Shown piece after piece: positions 17,547 to 33,316 of a stretch of 64,000 nt of DNA. The stretch is from Marinobacter sp. F3R08 (GTDB lineage Bacteria > Pseudomonadota > Gammaproteobacteria > Pseudomonadales > Oleiphilaceae): positions 1 through 64,000 of the forward strand of contig NZ_JAHKPI010000024.1 in the NCBI RefSeq assembly GCF_018860425.1, written 5' to 3'. Made by a program: the position numbers and the translations under genes. Below the pieces are notes generated by a model. That model was not told the DNA's origin. It saw only the letters and a list, made by a program, of their open reading frames with translations, and did no database searches. The number at the start of each line of letters is the position of its first letter. The stretch's first letter is position 1.

Positions 17547-18235
17547 TCCGTATCGTACTGACGGACATTGAAGGAACCACCAGTTCCATTTCGTTTGTCC
17601 ATGATGTCCTGTTCCCGTATGCCAGTACGCACCTTCCCGGATTTGTCCGTGATCAGAGCCAGGACAATCCAGCCGTCTCGGAGCAATTGGATGCCGTCGC
17701 GGAAGCCTCGGGAATTGCCCGGGAGGATGTTGAAGGGCTGATCGGAGTGCTGGAGTCCTGGATCCATGAAGATCGTAAGGACACGTCCCTCAAGGCGCTT
17801 CAGGGTATGGTCTGGGAGCAGGGGTACCAGCAGGGCGAGCTTAAGGGGCATATCTATGCCGATGCGGCTGATTACCTGCAGCGCTGGCATGATCGGGGCC
17901 TGCGTTTGTTCGTATATTCCTCGGGATCGGTCAAGGCTCAGAAGTTGATTTTTGGCTTCACGTCGGAGGGCGACTTCACGCCATTTTTCTCCGGTTATTT
18001 TGATACTCGTATCGGTGGCAAGAAAGAGGTCGCCTCATACCGCACTATCCTGGCGGAGTTGGGCGTGGAAGCTGGCACGGTATTGTTCCTGTCCGATGTG
18101 GAAGCGGAGCTTGAGGCAGCCGAGGAAGCGGGCATGCAGACCGCCTGGCTTGTGCGCGAGGGAGACCTGCCGGAAACCGAACGGTTTGTCGCCCGTGATT
18201 TTGCGGAGGTGGATGCCCTGCTGCAAAAGCGTTAG
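17543..18235 (+). CDS. mtnC: enolase-phosphatase E1
   Basis: A 230-residue HAD-superfamily bifunctional enzyme. It enolises and dephosphorylates 2,3-diketo-5-methylthiopentyl-1-phosphate, supplying the substrate of MtnD. Motif I is DIEGTTSSISF near the N-terminus, motif II is VYSSGSVKAQ, and motif III/IV lie around KKEVASY and FLSDVEAELEAA. GGAGGAG precedes the start. It closes the mtnBDC set. mtnA and the methylthioadenosine-cleaving enzyme are not in this window. Confidence 0.95.
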   Translation: MIRIVLTDIEGTTSSISFVHDVLFPYASTHLPGFVRDQSQDNPAVSEQLDAVAEASGIAREDVEGLIGVLESWIHEDRKDTSLKALQGMVWEQGYQQGELKGHIYADAADYLQRWHDRGLRLFVYSSGSVKAQKLIFGFTSEGDFTPFFSGYFDTRIGGKKEVASYRTILAELGVEAGTVLFLSDVEAELEAAEEAGMQTAWLVREGDLPETERFVARDFAEVDALLQKR

Positions 18236-18270
18236 GCCCATCCCTCTGTCACGCCCCGGAGGAGGATCAG

Positions 18271-19326
18271 ATGCCAGGAAACGGAATCTACAGAGCTATT
18301 ACTCCGGTTCTGGCGCTGATCCTTGCCGGGTGTAACCCGTTCTCTGAAGCCGGCCCCATGATGGATGAATACGTGGAGCGCTTGGCCCGGGTTCTGGAAG
18401 CGCCCCCGCAGTTTTCCGAGATTGATTCTGCCAACCAGCTCCCCCGTCGCCGGGACCGTGTTCTGACTGTGCCAGAGCTGGATATGGGGATGCTCGACTT
18501 CCTCTCTCTGTATGGTTGTGAGCTGCAATACGTGGTGGGAGAGAAAAACTCGGTGATGGGGCGGGTGATGCAACCCCTGAACCGCCTGCGTTATGAGGTC
18601 CGGTTCATAGAGGCTGCGCGGGAATGCCTCCCGGAGATAGAGGATGAGGATTTTTCGGATGAGCTTGAAGAAGCCATCGAGAGCAAACTTGAATCCCTTC
18701 CCATCGCCATCTGGAACGCCACCTGGGGTGTTGAAGAGATTGAAAAGCTGTTCACACTTGCCAAAGGTTATTATCCGGTTGCGGCTGAAGGCAATCCTGT
18801 CTCTGATCTTGCCGTTGATATCGACAGACTGAATGCCGCCGTTGCCAGGTTGCGCGCGGACGATCTGACGGTTTCCCTTGAGTTTGCCGGAAGTGTTCAT
18901 CAGCGCTGGCAGGCCGAGTACCGGGCAGGTCAGCTGATCAACAGTGCGCTTTTGCTGACCGCACGTCTGCAGGATGGTACCCGATTACTGATGCAGCGCA
19001 TCGAAGGCCGGCCACTGTGTCTCAACGGCCAGCCGAACAATCAGTCAGACATTGTGCAGAACATGTTTTTCAGCGTGTACATCGAAAAAATCCAGCCGTA
19101 TATGAGTTCGGTCAGGCAGGCGCGCACTGCACTTATTGAGCCATTTGAACATTTGGCCAGAATCCAGACAGATGTCATGCCGGAGCGTTTCGCTGACTGG
19201 TATCAGCGGCATCTTTCCCAGGACGCGCCGAAAGGTCTCTGGCAAGAACTCGATGCCGCCATGATGGAACACACTCGGGCGTGGCAGGAGTTGCTTGGTC
19301 AGTGCGGCATGCGCCCCGGCGACTGA
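18271..19326 (+). CDS. DUF3080-family lipoprotein
   Basis: A 351-residue protein with a lipoprotein signal (MPGNGIYRAITPVLALILAGC, lipobox LAGC). The rest is largely helical and resembles the DUF3080 family, for which no function is established. The ribosome-binding site GGAGGAGG is strong. It follows mtnC by 35 bases on the same strand and converges with the GspE-type gene, its stop lying only six bases away. The mature protein should be anchored in an envelope membrane. Confidence 0.75.
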   Translation: MPGNGIYRAITPVLALILAGCNPFSEAGPMMDEYVERLARVLEAPPQFSEIDSANQLPRRRDRVLTVPELDMGMLDFLSLYGCELQYVVGEKNSVMGRVMQPLNRLRYEVRFIEAARECLPEIEDEDFSDELEEAIESKLESLPIAIWNATWGVEEIEKLFTLAKGYYPVAAEGNPVSDLAVDIDRLNAAVARLRADDLTVSLEFAGSVHQRWQAEYRAGQLINSALLLTARLQDGTRLLMQRIEGRPLCLNGQPNNQSDIVQNMFFSVYIEKIQPYMSSVRQARTALIEPFEHLARIQTDVMPERFADWYQRHLSQDAPKGLWQELDAAMMEHTRAWQELLGQCGMRPGD

Positions 19327-19332
19327 ACCATG

Positions 19333-21150
19333 TCAGCGCTGGCTTTCCGGAGTTACCCTCAGAATTTCTTCCACCGTAGTCTGGCCTGAGGCCACCTTCT
19401 GGGCACCGCTCAGGCGCAAGGACTTCATGCCCTCTTTATAGGCGTCCATTCGGAGCTGCTCCAGCTCACAACGATCGGTGATCTGCCGCAGCAATGGGCC
19501 TGACAGTGTCATGATTTCGTAAACTCCGGCTCGACCAAGATAACCGGTATTCCGGCATTCCAGGCAGCCCACGGGCTGATGGAACTGTTTGGGAACCGGC
19601 GCCTTCCACGGCCGGGTCAGGGTCTGCCAGGCCTGTTCGTCAGCGGGGCCTGGCGCCTTGCAATGAGGGCAAAGGGTACGGGCAAGCCGCTGTGCCATCA
19701 CTCCCAGTACCGTGGCCCGAATCAAGTAGGGAGGAATGCCCAGTTCCATCAATCGGGTGATCGCGCTCGGAGCATCGTTGGTGTGCAGAGTTGAGAGCAC
19801 GAGATGGCCGGTGAGTGCCGCCTGAACAGCCATTTCAGCGGTTTCCAGATCGCGGATCTCACCAATCATGATGATATCGGGATCCTGTCGTAGCAACGCC
19901 CGCACACCTGCAGCGAATGTAAGGTCGATGTTGGTTTGAACCTGCATCTGGTTGAACGCCGGTTCCACCATTTCAATGGGGTCCTCGATGGTGCAGACGT
20001 TCAGTTCAGGCGAGGCGATCTGTTTCAGGGTTGAGTACAGGGTCGTGGTCTTGCCGGATCCGGTCGGTCCGGTTACCAGAACAATCCCGTGGGGGCGGGA
20101 GGTGATCTCCTGCCAGCGCTGGCGGTCTTCCTTGCCGAAACCCAATTGCTCATAAGATTTGAGCAGAACATCCGGATCAAAGATCCGCAGAACCATTTTT
20201 TCCCCAAAGGCGGTCGGCATGGTGGCCAGGCGAAGCTCAACTTCCCGGTTATCCGGCTTGCGGGTTTTGATGCGTCCGTCCTGGGGGCGGCGTTTCTCCG
20301 CCACATTCAGGCGGCCAAGAATTTTGAGGCGACTGGTGACCGCTACGCCCACGTGTTCCGGGAACTCATAAACGTTGTGGAGCACTCCGTCGATCCGGAA
20401 GCGGACCTGGGTGACCGAGCGCCTGGGTTCAATATGGATATCCGAGGCGCGCTGGTCGAAGGCGTACTGCAGTAGCCAGTCGACGATCTTGACCACGTGC
20501 TGGTCGTTGGCATCCGGATTTTCGCTGGCGCCCAGATCCAGTAATTGTTCGAAGTTCTGGTTACCGGCCACTCCCGGGCCCTGGTTGCCACTGGCCTTGC
20601 TGACGGAATTGGCCAGTTGATAGAACTCGACTGTATATCGGCGGATATCTTCAGGATTGGCCACAACGCGACGGATATTTTTGCGGACGGCCTGTTGAAG
20701 GTTTTGCACCCAGTCGCTCTTGAAGGGCTCCGCGCTTGCGATCAGCACCTCGTCCGAGCCGATCTCCACCGCCAGAATTCCGTGGCGTTGGGCAAAGGCG
20801 TATGACATCACCCGGGCAATGGCGGGCGTGTCGATTTTCAATGGATCAATGTGGTAATAGGTTTGTCCGGCCCAGTCGGCGAGCCAGTGAGTCAGCCGCT
20901 CCACATCAAGGGTATAGCCACTTTTCTGGCTGGTAAGCGCGGCAATGGCCACAAGCTCCAACGGGTGGCGTTTGTTTGTCTGTCCTTCGCCGGTGGCTGC
21001 ACCGAGATTTGCCGAGAGCACTCGCTGGGCATCGTCCTGGCTGATCTCGTTACTGGCCACAAGCGCGGCGCAAACATCTTTCAGGGTCAGGGTGCTTCTG
21101 GACGGCGCGGGTGGCCGCGGCACGACCTCAGAGTTGCTCGTTTCAGCCAT
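19333..21150 (-). CDS. GspE/PulE-family secretion or pilus ATPase, orphan
   Basis: A 605-residue hexameric traffic ATPase. Walker A GPTGSGKTT lies around residue 360. It is followed by the Asp box (TIEDPIE), Walker B (LRQDPDIIMIGEIRD) and the His box (LTGHLVLSTLHTND). A four-cysteine zinc site (CPHC near 497, CLEC near 530) is typical of GspE and PilB. The N-terminal domain is present but divergent. No other secretion or pilus genes are nearby, so the machine it powers is unknown. MshE, PilB and GspE homologues elsewhere in the genome are all possible relatives. Confidence 0.85.
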   Translation of the reverse strand: MAETSNSEVVPRPPAPSRSTLTLKDVCAALVASNEISQDDAQRVLSANLGAATGEGQTNKRHPLELVAIAALTSQKSGYTLDVERLTHWLADWAGQTYYHIDPLKIDTPAIARVMSYAFAQRHGILAVEIGSDEVLIASAEPFKSDWVQNLQQAVRKNIRRVVANPEDIRRYTVEFYQLANSVSKASGNQGPGVAGNQNFEQLLDLGASENPDANDQHVVKIVDWLLQYAFDQRASDIHIEPRRSVTQVRFRIDGVLHNVYEFPEHVGVAVTSRLKILGRLNVAEKRRPQDGRIKTRKPDNREVELRLATMPTAFGEKMVLRIFDPDVLLKSYEQLGFGKEDRQRWQEITSRPHGIVLVTGPTGSGKTTTLYSTLKQIASPELNVCTIEDPIEMVEPAFNQMQVQTNIDLTFAAGVRALLRQDPDIIMIGEIRDLETAEMAVQAALTGHLVLSTLHTNDAPSAITRLMELGIPPYLIRATVLGVMAQRLARTLCPHCKAPGPADEQAWQTLTRPWKAPVPKQFHQPVGCLECRNTGYLGRAGVYEIMTLSGPLLRQITDRCELEQLRMDAYKEGMKSLRLSGAQKVASGQTTVEEILRVTPESQR

Positions 21151-21171
21151 AGAAAGATGGGTTCCAGCTCT

Positions 21172-21543
21172 TCAGGGTGTGTTGCCGTCCGCCACCGGCC
21201 GGTTCACTTTAAGGTGAATCATTGCCGTAGTGAACAGCAGGAATGTCAGTACGGTCAGAATGACCGGTCCGGGTGCGCCTTCACTGAGCCAGGCGGAAAC
21301 GACGGCCTGGGTGAAATAGAAAATCACCACGAATGACATCCAGATATAGCCACGATTGTGCCCCCTAAATACCGGAACCGCAAAGGGCAAAAGGGGAATC
21401 AGCTTGACAGCCAGTATCAGGGGTATCGAAACGCCTTGCACCGGTGCGGGATAGAAGGTGGTGATCAGAAGTGTTGCAAGCACACCGATGTACAGTGCGG
21501 CTGTTGTCCGGACGGTGGTTCGGGCTTTCGGATTGTTCAGCAT
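21172..21543 (-). CDS. DUF2069-family membrane protein
   Basis: A 123-residue integral membrane protein with four hydrophobic segments and short connecting loops. It resembles the DUF2069 family of predicted inner-membrane proteins, function unknown. It is on the same strand as wrbA and arsC upstream and the ATPase downstream, with gaps of 57 and 21 bases. The wrbA-DUF2069 neighbourhood is also seen in pseudomonads. Confidence 0.7.
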   Translation of the reverse strand: MLNNPKARTTVRTTAALYIGVLATLLITTFYPAPVQGVSIPLILAVKLIPLLPFAVPVFRGHNRGYIWMSFVVIFYFTQAVVSAWLSEGAPGPVILTVLTFLLFTTAMIHLKVNRPVADGNTP

Positions 21544-21600
21544 AGTGTGTTCCGGGATAAATAAGTGTCTGACCGAATACGTTTTGTACCAAAGCCTGTA

Positions 21601-22603
<1,003 letters not shown>

Positions 22604-22671
22604 CTTCGTGCCTGGTTGTCTGAATGGATGCCACGATTTCTGTGGCCGGTAGTCTAACAGGAGGTTTTCCA

Positions 22672-23139
22672 GTGCAGTACCCTGATTCGTTTCGTGTTCG
22701 TTCTGGCTACGGTCTGGTTGGTATTGTGCTTTTTGCTCTGGCCCTGACCAGTTGTGAAAAAACCGAGTTCGAGCGGGCCGGAGGGACAAAACTGAACTGG
22801 GATACGCTGCGCGGCCAATGGGTGCTTGTTAATTACTGGGCGGAATGGTGTAAGCCCTGCCTTGAGGAAATTCCGGAACTGAACGAGCTGGACAAAGCGC
22901 CCGATATTACGGTGCTCGGCGTCAATTTCGATGATGTTCAGGGCGATGCCCTGGTCGAACTGGGCGAGCGAATGGGGATCGGTTTTACCATGCTGGCGGA
23001 TGACCCCGGCCCCGGTTTTGGCTGGAGTTTACCGGTTGCATTACCTGCCACGTTCCTTGTTGACCCGGATGGGGACCTGGTTGAAACCCGTTTCGGGCCA
23101 CAGACTGAAGAAGAACTCCGGGCCTTGATTGGCGGCTGA
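22672..23139 (+). CDS. TlpA-like thioredoxin-fold lipoprotein
   Basis: A 155-residue protein with GTG start 22672, preceded by a perfect AGGAGG seven bases upstream. The signal peptide ends in the lipobox LTSC. The mature part is a thioredoxin fold with active site WCKPC in NYWAEWCKPCLEEIPEL and a cis-proline region VALPATFLVDPDG. It is probably a membrane-anchored periplasmic thiol-disulfide reductase of the TlpA/ResA type. It is divergent from arsC and 45 bases before dnaE. Confidence 0.85.
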   Translation: MQYPDSFRVRSGYGLVGIVLFALALTSCEKTEFERAGGTKLNWDTLRGQWVLVNYWAEWCKPCLEEIPELNELDKAPDITVLGVNFDDVQGDALVELGERMGIGFTMLADDPGPGFGWSLPVALPATFLVDPDGDLVETRFGPQTEEELRALIGG

Positions 23140-23184
23140 GGCCGTTGCCCTAACTGAATTTTATTGCAGGAATAACCTGACGTT

Positions 23185-26100
23185 ATGTCGCAGACTTTTG
23201 TACACCTCCGTGTCCATTCCGAGTACTCAATGGTGGATGGCCTGGTGCGGGTCAAGCCGCTGATAAAACGCGTTGCCGAATTGGGCATGCCGGCGGTAGG
23301 CCTGACCGAACAATCCAATATGTGCTCGCTGGTGCGCTTCTACAAGGCGGCTATGGGTGCGGGTGTGAAACCGATTATCGGGGCAGACCTGTGGCTGGAA
23401 AATCCGGATGAACCTGAAAACCCGTTCCGGCTTACACTGCTGGCCCGGGACAACGATGGCTACCTGAACCTCACTGAAATTATTTCACTGGGCTATACCG
23501 AGGGACAACGTTTTGGCAAGCCGATCATCCAGCGTAAATGGCTTGAGGCCCGGGCTAGCGGCCTGATTGCGCTCTCAGGCTCCAGGATGGGGGATGTGGG
23601 CAAGGCTCTGATGGCGGATAAGCCGGAACTGGCCCGCGAGCGCGCACGTTACTGGATGGATCTGTACCCGGACAGCTACTACCTCGAGTTGCAACGTACC
23701 GGTCGCCCCGGTGATGAGGATTGTCTGCACCTGAGCGTTGAACTGGCCGGGGCGCTCGGACTTCCGGTGGTGGCCACCAACGATGTTCACTTCCTGGACG
23801 CGGCAGACTTCGAGGCCCACGAGGCCCGTGTTTGCATCGGCGAGAGCCGCACTCTGGACGACCCGCGCCGTGACCGTCGTTTCAGTGACCAGCAGTACCT
23901 GCGCAGCGCCGATGAAATGATCGAGCTGTTCAGCGATATTCCGGAAGCGATCGAGAACACCGTTGAAATAGCGCGCCGCTGCTCCGTGAAGGTTCGAATG
24001 GGTGAATACTTCCTGCCTAACTATCCGATTCCGGAAGGCATGACCATGGACGACTATTTCCGGAAGGTCTCGGAAGAAGGTCTGGAAGACCGCCTTGCCA
24101 AGACCCTGAGTAAAGATGATCCGGAATACGATACCAAGCGCGAGGCGTACTACAAACGCCTGAACTTCGAGCTGGATATCATTATCCAGATGGGGTTCCC
24201 AGGCTACTTCCTGATCGTAATGGACTTTATCAAATGGGCCAAGAATAACGGCGTCCCCGTTGGGCCCGGTCGGGGCTCCGGTGCCGGTTCCCTGGTGGCC
24301 TATGCCCAGTTGATTACGGATCTGGATCCCCTGGAATACGACCTTCTGTTCGAGCGGTTCCTGAATCCGGAGCGTGTCTCGATGCCTGACTTTGACGTCG
24401 ACTTCTGTATGGAAGGGCGGGACCGGGTGATTGAGTACACGGCCCAGAAATACGGTCGAGAGGCCGTGTCGCAGATCATTACCTTCGGTACCATGGCTGC
24501 AAAGGCGGTAGTGCGGGACGTTGCCCGGGTCCAGGGCAAATCCTACGGTCTCGCCGACAAGCTCTCCAAGATGATCCCCTTCGAGCCGGGTATGACGCTG
24601 GAGAAGGCTCTGGAGCAAGAGCCACAGCTGGTCGAATTTCTCGAGAACGACGAGGAAGCCCAGGAAATCTGGGAAATGGCTCTCAAGCTTGAAGGGGTAT
24701 GCCGGAACGCCGGTAAACACGCCGGTGGTGTTGTAATCGCACCCACCAAGATCACCGACTTCTCGCCTCTTTACTGCGACGACGAGGGCGGTAGCCTTGT
24801 TACTCAGTTCGATAAGGGCGATGTGGAAGACGCCGGCCTGGTGAAGTTCGACTTCCTGGGTCTGCGCACGCTCACGATCATCAAGTGGGCGCTGAACATG
24901 ATCAATCCGCGCCGGGAAAAGAAGGGCATGCATCCGCTCGACATTAACGAGATTCCACTGGATGACGTGCCTTCGTTCGACATGCTGAAGAAAGCTGAAA
25001 CCACGGCGGTGTTCCAGCTGGAATCCCGGGGCATGAAGGATCTGATACGGCGCCTCCAGCCGGATTCCCTGGAAGACATGATCGCCCTGGTGGCCCTGTT
25101 CCGGCCGGGTCCGTTGCAGTCGGGCATGGTGGACGATTTTATCGACCGGAAGCATGGTCGCCAGCCCATGTCCTTCCCGCACCCGGATTATCAATATGAA
25201 GGCCTGAAGCCGGTTCTGGAGCCCACCTATGGGGTTATCCTGTACCAGGAGCAGGTCATGCAGATCGCCCAGGTGATGGCCGGTTATACCCTGGGTGGTG
25301 CGGACATGCTCCGTCGGGCCATGGGTAAGAAAAAGCCCGAGGAGATGGCCAAGCAGAAGCAGTTTTTCCTGGATGGCTGTGAGCAGAACGGGATCAACAC
25401 GACCCTGGCCGAAAACATCTTTGATCTGGTGGAAAAGTTTGCCGGTTACGGCTTCAACAAATCCCACTCGGCTGCCTATGCCCTCGTGTCCTACCAGACC
25501 CTGTGGCTGAAAGCCCATTATCCGGCGGAGTTCATGGCCGCGGTACTGACCGCCGATATGCAGAACACCGATAAGGTGGTCACGCTGGTTGAAGAGTGCC
25601 GGAATATGAAGCTGGATCTGCTGGTGCCGGACGTCAGCCGATCGGAATACACCTTTACCGTCAATGATGAAGGCCAGATTGTTTATGGCCTGGGTGCGAT
25701 CAAAGGTCTGGGGGAGGGGCCGATCCAGAGCATTGTGGAGGGGCGTGGCGATGGAGAGCCCTACCAGGATATTTTTGATTTCTGCCGGCGCGTGGATCTG
25801 AAAAAAGTTAACAAGCGAGCCATGGAAGCGCTGATCCGTTCGGGCGCGATGGACAAGCTCGGTGCTGGTCGGGCGCAGTTGATGGCCAGCATTGACAAGG
25901 CGGTGCAACAGGCAGATCAGCAATCCCGCAACGAATCCGTCGGTATGATGGATATGTTTGGAGAAATGCTTGAAGCGAGCGACGGCGGTGATCCCTACGA
26001 GGATGTTACCGGGGTGCGCGAGTGGCCTGAGAAACAACGGCTCAAGGGGGAGAAGGATACTCTGGGGCTTTACCTTACGGGCCACCCGTTTGATGAGTAT

Positions 26101-26667
26101 GAGAAAGAAGTGCGGCGATTCGTCCGGTCATCCATCGCCGACCTGAAGCCGAACAAGTCTCCCCAGCGTGTTGCCGGACTGGTTGTTGCACAGCGGACCA
26201 TGAAAACCCGCACCGGTTCTACCATGTGTTTTATTACGCTGGACGATCGCAGCGCCAGGATAGAGGCGACCCTGTTTTCGGAGGCCTTCTTTGAAAACCG
26301 GGAGCTGCTGCAATCTGATCAGGTGATTGTGGTGGAAGGGCAGGTCAGTCACGATGATTACTCGGGCCAGATGAAGATGCGGGTAAGCTCGGTGATGGAC
26401 GTGGCCAGCGCTCGCCAGCAGTTCAGTCGCGGGCTGAAACTGAACCTGCACGCGGATCAACTCCAGAACGGCCTGTTGGAGAAACTCGACAGTACTTTAA
26501 GGCCTTTCCGTTGCGATGGCAGCCCGGTCTGGATCGAGTACAGCAGCGTGGAGGCGTCCACCCGCATTGAGCTGGGAGAGTCATGGCGGGTGCAACCGGA
26601 CGACAATCTGTTGCTGGAGCTGCGGTACCTCGTAGGCGACCAGTCTGTAGAACTGGTCTATGATTGA
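23185..26667 (+). CDS. dnaE: DNA polymerase III alpha subunit
   Basis: The 1160-residue catalytic subunit of the replicative polymerase. The PHP domain begins at [13 protein letters not shown]. The polymerase active site has the acidic motif PDFDVDF around residue 400. The tandem helix-hairpin-helix ([13 protein letters not shown] region), OB-fold and C-terminal tau-binding region follow. Length matches E. coli DnaE. It heads the run dnaE-accA-tilS-pyrG, the normal order in this group. An 836-residue antisense reading frame lies inside it but is only a shadow. Confidence 0.98.
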   Translation: MSQTFVHLRVHSEYSMVDGLVRVKPLIKRVAELGMPAVGLTEQSNMCSLVRFYKAAMGAGVKPIIGADLWLENPDEPENPFRLTLLARDNDGYLNLTEIISLGYTEGQRFGKPIIQRKWLEARASGLIALSGSRMGDVGKALMADKPELARERARYWMDLYPDSYYLELQRTGRPGDEDCLHLSVELAGALGLPVVATNDVHFLDAADFEAHEARVCIGESRTLDDPRRDRRFSDQQYLRSADEMIELFSDIPEAIENTVEIARRCSVKVRMGEYFLPNYPIPEGMTMDDYFRKVSEEGLEDRLAKTLSKDDPEYDTKREAYYKRLNFELDIIIQMGFPGYFLIVMDFIKWAKNNGVPVGPGRGSGAGSLVAYAQLITDLDPLEYDLLFERFLNPERVSMPDFDVDFCMEGRDRVIEYTAQKYGREAVSQIITFGTMAAKAVVRDVARVQGKSYGLADKLSKMIPFEPGMTLEKALEQEPQLVEFLENDEEAQEIWEMALKLEGVCRNAGKHAGGVVIAPTKITDFSPLYCDDEGGSLVTQFDKGDVEDAGLVKFDFLGLRTLTIIKWALNMINPRREKKGMHPLDINEIPLDDVPSFDMLKKAETTAVFQLESRGMKDLIRRLQPDSLEDMIALVALFRPGPLQSGMVDDFIDRKHGRQPMSFPHPDYQYEGLKPVLEPTYGVILYQEQVMQIAQVMAGYTLGGADMLRRAMGKKKPEEMAKQKQFFLDGCEQNGINTTLAENIFDLVEKFAGYGFNKSHSAAYALVSYQTLWLKAHYPAEFMAAVLTADMQNTDKVVTLVEECRNMKLDLLVPDVSRSEYTFTVNDEGQIVYGLGAIKGLGEGPIQSIVEGRGDGEPYQDIFDFCRRVDLKKVNKRAMEALIRSGAMDKLGAGRAQLMASIDKAVQQADQQSRNESVGMMDMFGEMLEASDGGDPYEDVTGVREWPEKQRLKGEKDTLGLYLTGHPFDEYEKEVRRFVRSSIADLKPNKSPQRVAGLVVAQRTMKTRTGSTMCFITLDDRSARIEATLFSEAFFENRELLQSDQVIVVEGQVSHDDYSGQMKMRVSSVMDVASARQQFSRGLKLNLHADQLQNGLLEKLDSTLRPFRCDGSPVWIEYSSVEASTRIELGESWRVQPDDNLLLELRYLVGDQSVELVYD

Positions 26668-26698
26668 GTAAGCTGTAAAATTAAAAGTTTGTCAGATT

Positions 26699-26724
26699 GC
26701 GGACTCATACCAATGTCCGCTTTA
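26699..26724 (+). terminator. weak hairpin after dnaE
   Basis: A 6-bp inverted repeat (GCGGAC / GTCCGC) with a ten-base loop, followed by TTTAG. The stem is short and the T-tract poor, so at best it is a weak terminator or pause site between dnaE and accA. Confidence 0.3.
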
Positions 26725-26808
26725 GCCACTGACCGGGCGCTGCTATCTTTGTGTCAAATTCTGGTTTGGCGGAGTATTTTCCCGCCTGGCAAAAAATGAT
26801 GGAACATC

Positions 26809-27762
26809 ATGAACCCTAATTATCTGGATTTCGAACAGCCAATCGCCGACCTGGAAGCCAAGATTGAAGAGCTTCGAATGGTGGGTAACGACACCGACAT
26901 CAATATCACCGACGAAATCGCCCGGCTGAAGAAGAAGAGCGTCAGCCTGACGGAGAGTATCTTCTCCGATCTCAAGCCGTGGGACGTCGCCCGTCTGGCC
27001 CGCCATCCTCGCAGGCCCTATACCTTGGATTACATCGAATCCATGTTCGAGGATTTTGATGAACTACACGGTGACCGCCGTTATGCCGATGATCTGGCGA
27101 TCGTCGGAGGTACTGCCCGCCTGGATGACAAGCCGGTGATGGTCATTGGTCATCAGAAGGGCCGGGAAATCCGGGACAAGGTCAAGCGTAACTTCGGTAT
27201 GCCGCGTCCTGAGGGTTATCGAAAAGCCTTGCGCCTGATGGAAATGGCGGAGCGATTCAAAATGCCCATTCTCACGTTCATTGACACACCGGGAGCCTAT
27301 CCGGGTATCGGTGCGGAAGAACGGGGCCAGAGTGAGGCGATTGCCTTCAATCTGGCCGTGATGTCCCGGCTGAAGACGCCGATTATTTCGACAGTAATTG
27401 GTGAAGGTGGTTCCGGTGGTGCATTGGCCATTGGTGTCTGTGATCAGCTGAATATGCTTCAGTACTCTACCTATGCGGTAATCTCTCCGGAAGGCTGTGC
27501 GTCAATCCTGTGGAAGAGCGCCGAGTTCGCATCGCAGGCCGCGGAAGCCATGGGTGTGACCGCGGATCGCCTGAAAGATCTTGGTCTCGCCGATAACGTG
27601 ATTACCGAACCTCTCGGGGGGGCTCATCGTAACCCCGAGCAAATGTCGGAATCTCTCAAGGAAGTGCTGGCAAATGGCGTTGCTGAACTCAGCCGTCTGC
27701 CACTGGATGAGCTGGTATCCCGTCGCTATGAGCGGCTGACCCACTATGACACAGGGCGCTGA
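26809..27762 (+). CDS. accA: acetyl-CoA carboxylase carboxyltransferase alpha subunit
   Basis: The 317-residue alpha half of the carboxyltransferase that passes CO2 from biotin to acetyl-CoA, the first step of fatty acid synthesis. Family landmarks include [17 protein letters not shown] at the N-terminus and the oxyanion region [13 protein letters not shown]. Length is typical (E. coli 319). Its last 17 bases overlap the tilS start in another frame. A 141-base spacer separates it from dnaE and could hold its own promoter. Confidence 0.98.
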   Translation: MNPNYLDFEQPIADLEAKIEELRMVGNDTDINITDEIARLKKKSVSLTESIFSDLKPWDVARLARHPRRPYTLDYIESMFEDFDELHGDRRYADDLAIVGGTARLDDKPVMVIGHQKGREIRDKVKRNFGMPRPEGYRKALRLMEMAERFKMPILTFIDTPGAYPGIGAEERGQSEAIAFNLAVMSRLKTPIISTVIGEGGSGGALAIGVCDQLNMLQYSTYAVISPEGCASILWKSAEFASQAAEAMGVTADRLKDLGLADNVITEPLGGAHRNPEQMSESLKEVLANGVAELSRLPLDELVSRRYERLTHYDTGR

Positions 27763-29101
27763 GCCCGGGTCAGGATTCCAATGGCCGGAGGTGCTTTGCG
27801 CCCCGGTCAGAGAACTTTCAGACCACTCCCGTCTTTGGGTTGCCCTCAGTGGTGGCCTTGATTCCACTCTGTTATTGCATCTGGCTGTCCATTGTCATGG
27901 TGGCCCCGGAGTTGTCAGGGCGGTTCACGTCAATCACCAGCTTCAACCGAATGCGTCAGAAGCCGAAGCGTTCTGTCGGGACTTGTGCTCGCGGCTCGGT
28001 GTTCCCCTGGTTGTTGAGCGGGTAACCGTTGCTGGCGGAGATAATCCGGACAACGTCGGAGGCCTCGAAGAGGCAGCCCGAACGGAAAGATATTCTGTTT
28101 TCGAAGCGCTGATGCAGCCACGAGACCTGCTCCTGATGGCCCATCATGGCGATGATCAGTCGGAAACCGTGTTGTTCCGGATGCTCCGTGGGAGTGGGGT
28201 GCGTGGGCTGGCGGGTATGCCGTCTCGTCGCGACCTGGGGGCCGGAGTTCTGGTCCGGCCGCTGCTCGGGTTCGGGCGGTTGGAACTTGAGCGCTGGGCC
28301 CGATCAGCGGGGCTGTCATGGGTTGATGATCCGAGCAATACCGACGAACGCTTTGACCGCAATTTTCTGCGTCATCAGGTGCTTCCACGTTTGCGGCAGC
28401 GTTGGCCAGGGCTTGATCGCAGGCTCCGTCACACCGCTGAGGCCTGTGCGGAGAGCGAAGCCCTGAACCGGAAGCTGGCTGAGTTGCAGTGGCACACGCT
28501 TGGCGGCGAGCGCGACCGCCTGCCTGTTTCGGGGCTGAGGGAAATGTCACTGGCGGAACAGAAAAACCTTGTTCGCTGGTGGATTAGGGCGCGTGGTTTT
28601 CATGCGCCTTCCATCGGGGACTGGCGTCAGGTTATGCAGGATCTGCTGTTCGCAGGCGAGGATCGCGAGCCGGAGTTCAGGTCCGGGGGGTTCAGTCTGC
28701 GTCGATTCCAGGGCGATCTGTACCTGGTTCCCGATAGGGAAGCATTGCCGGATTCTCCGGTTACCCTTAAGCCGGGACTTGTCAGAAGCTGGGGAGAGTG
28801 GTCGCTTCGGTTGGAGCCGGCGCATACCCCGAAAGAGTCTCTGCCGCCAATAAGGGTATCTACGAGGCAGGGTGGCGAGCGGGTCCGTTTACGTACCGGC
28901 AGTCCATCCCGCCCCCTCAAAAAGTGGCTTCAGGAACAGGGCGTGCCACCCTGGGAAAGGGCCCGTCTGCCGCTGGTTTTTGCCGGGTCAGGCAGCGCTG
29001 AAGAGCTCATCGCCATTGGCGATTTATGGTGTTCTGAACAATACTCAGAAGGCGCCCATGCCGCCCGCTGGCGGCTGGTCGTAAGGCGGGAATTTGATTG
29101 A
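27746..29101 (+). CDS. tilS: tRNA(Ile)-lysidine synthase
   Basis: A 451-residue enzyme that attaches lysine to C34 of the CAU-anticodon tRNA(Ile), switching it to AUA decoding. The PP-loop ATP-binding motif SGGLDST lies near residue 35 and the substrate-binding and C-terminal TilS domains follow. It overlaps accA by 17 bases, an arrangement found in many gammaproteobacteria. There is no strong ribosome-binding site, so coupling to accA translation is likely. Confidence 0.95.
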   Translation: MTQGAEPGSGFQWPEVLCAPVRELSDHSRLWVALSGGLDSTLLLHLAVHCHGGPGVVRAVHVNHQLQPNASEAEAFCRDLCSRLGVPLVVERVTVAGGDNPDNVGGLEEAARTERYSVFEALMQPRDLLLMAHHGDDQSETVLFRMLRGSGVRGLAGMPSRRDLGAGVLVRPLLGFGRLELERWARSAGLSWVDDPSNTDERFDRNFLRHQVLPRLRQRWPGLDRRLRHTAEACAESEALNRKLAELQWHTLGGERDRLPVSGLREMSLAEQKNLVRWWIRARGFHAPSIGDWRQVMQDLLFAGEDREPEFRSGGFSLRRFQGDLYLVPDREALPDSPVTLKPGLVRSWGEWSLRLEPAHTPKESLPPIRVSTRQGGERVRLRTGSPSRPLKKWLQEQGVPPWERARLPLVFAGSGSAEELIAIGDLWCSEQYSEGAHAARWRLVVRREFD

Positions 29102-29146
29102 GTCAGTCTGGCCTTTCTGGTAGTCTGGCGTCCCATCTTGAGATGA

Positions 29147-31685
<2,539 letters not shown>

Positions 31686-31792
31686 TGCGGACCATGGGAG
31701 CGAGAGGGAAGGGCCCTGAAGAATTGGAGAGGGCCATGGAAGGCAGCGGTTTCCGCAGCGCCGTTCCCACTTGCTCTGCCCCCCAAATTTGA

Positions 31793-33112
<1,320 letters not shown>

Positions 33113-33172
33113 TCGACTGACCTGACCGGTTCTGGCATCGTGTCAGACCGGTTGTCAGCAAAAAACTGCCGA

Positions 33173-33216
33173 GGCCATCGTGTTCCGGACGAAAGTCCGA
33201 AGACGATGGCCTTTTT
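33173..33216 (+). terminator. rho-independent terminator after eno
   Basis: A 9-bp outer stem (GGCCATCGT / ACGATGGCC) with an inner GGAC / GTCC stem closed by a GAAA tetraloop, followed by TTTTT. It cleanly ends the eno transcript before ftsB. Confidence 0.9.
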
Positions 33217-33316
33217 GTACAGGCAGTTAGAAGAATTTGTTGCTAATCTACTCTAAGGTCTATACTCAACGTCCGGCGTTGCAGTTTTGGCTATTTAATA
33301 TTCAACGGAATCGGCA

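Noticed and set aside
23575-26085. 836-residue open frame on the minus strand inside dnaE
   Set aside because: Exact antisense of a highly conserved gene, with His/Gly/Gln-rich composition typical of frame shadows and no recognisable domain.
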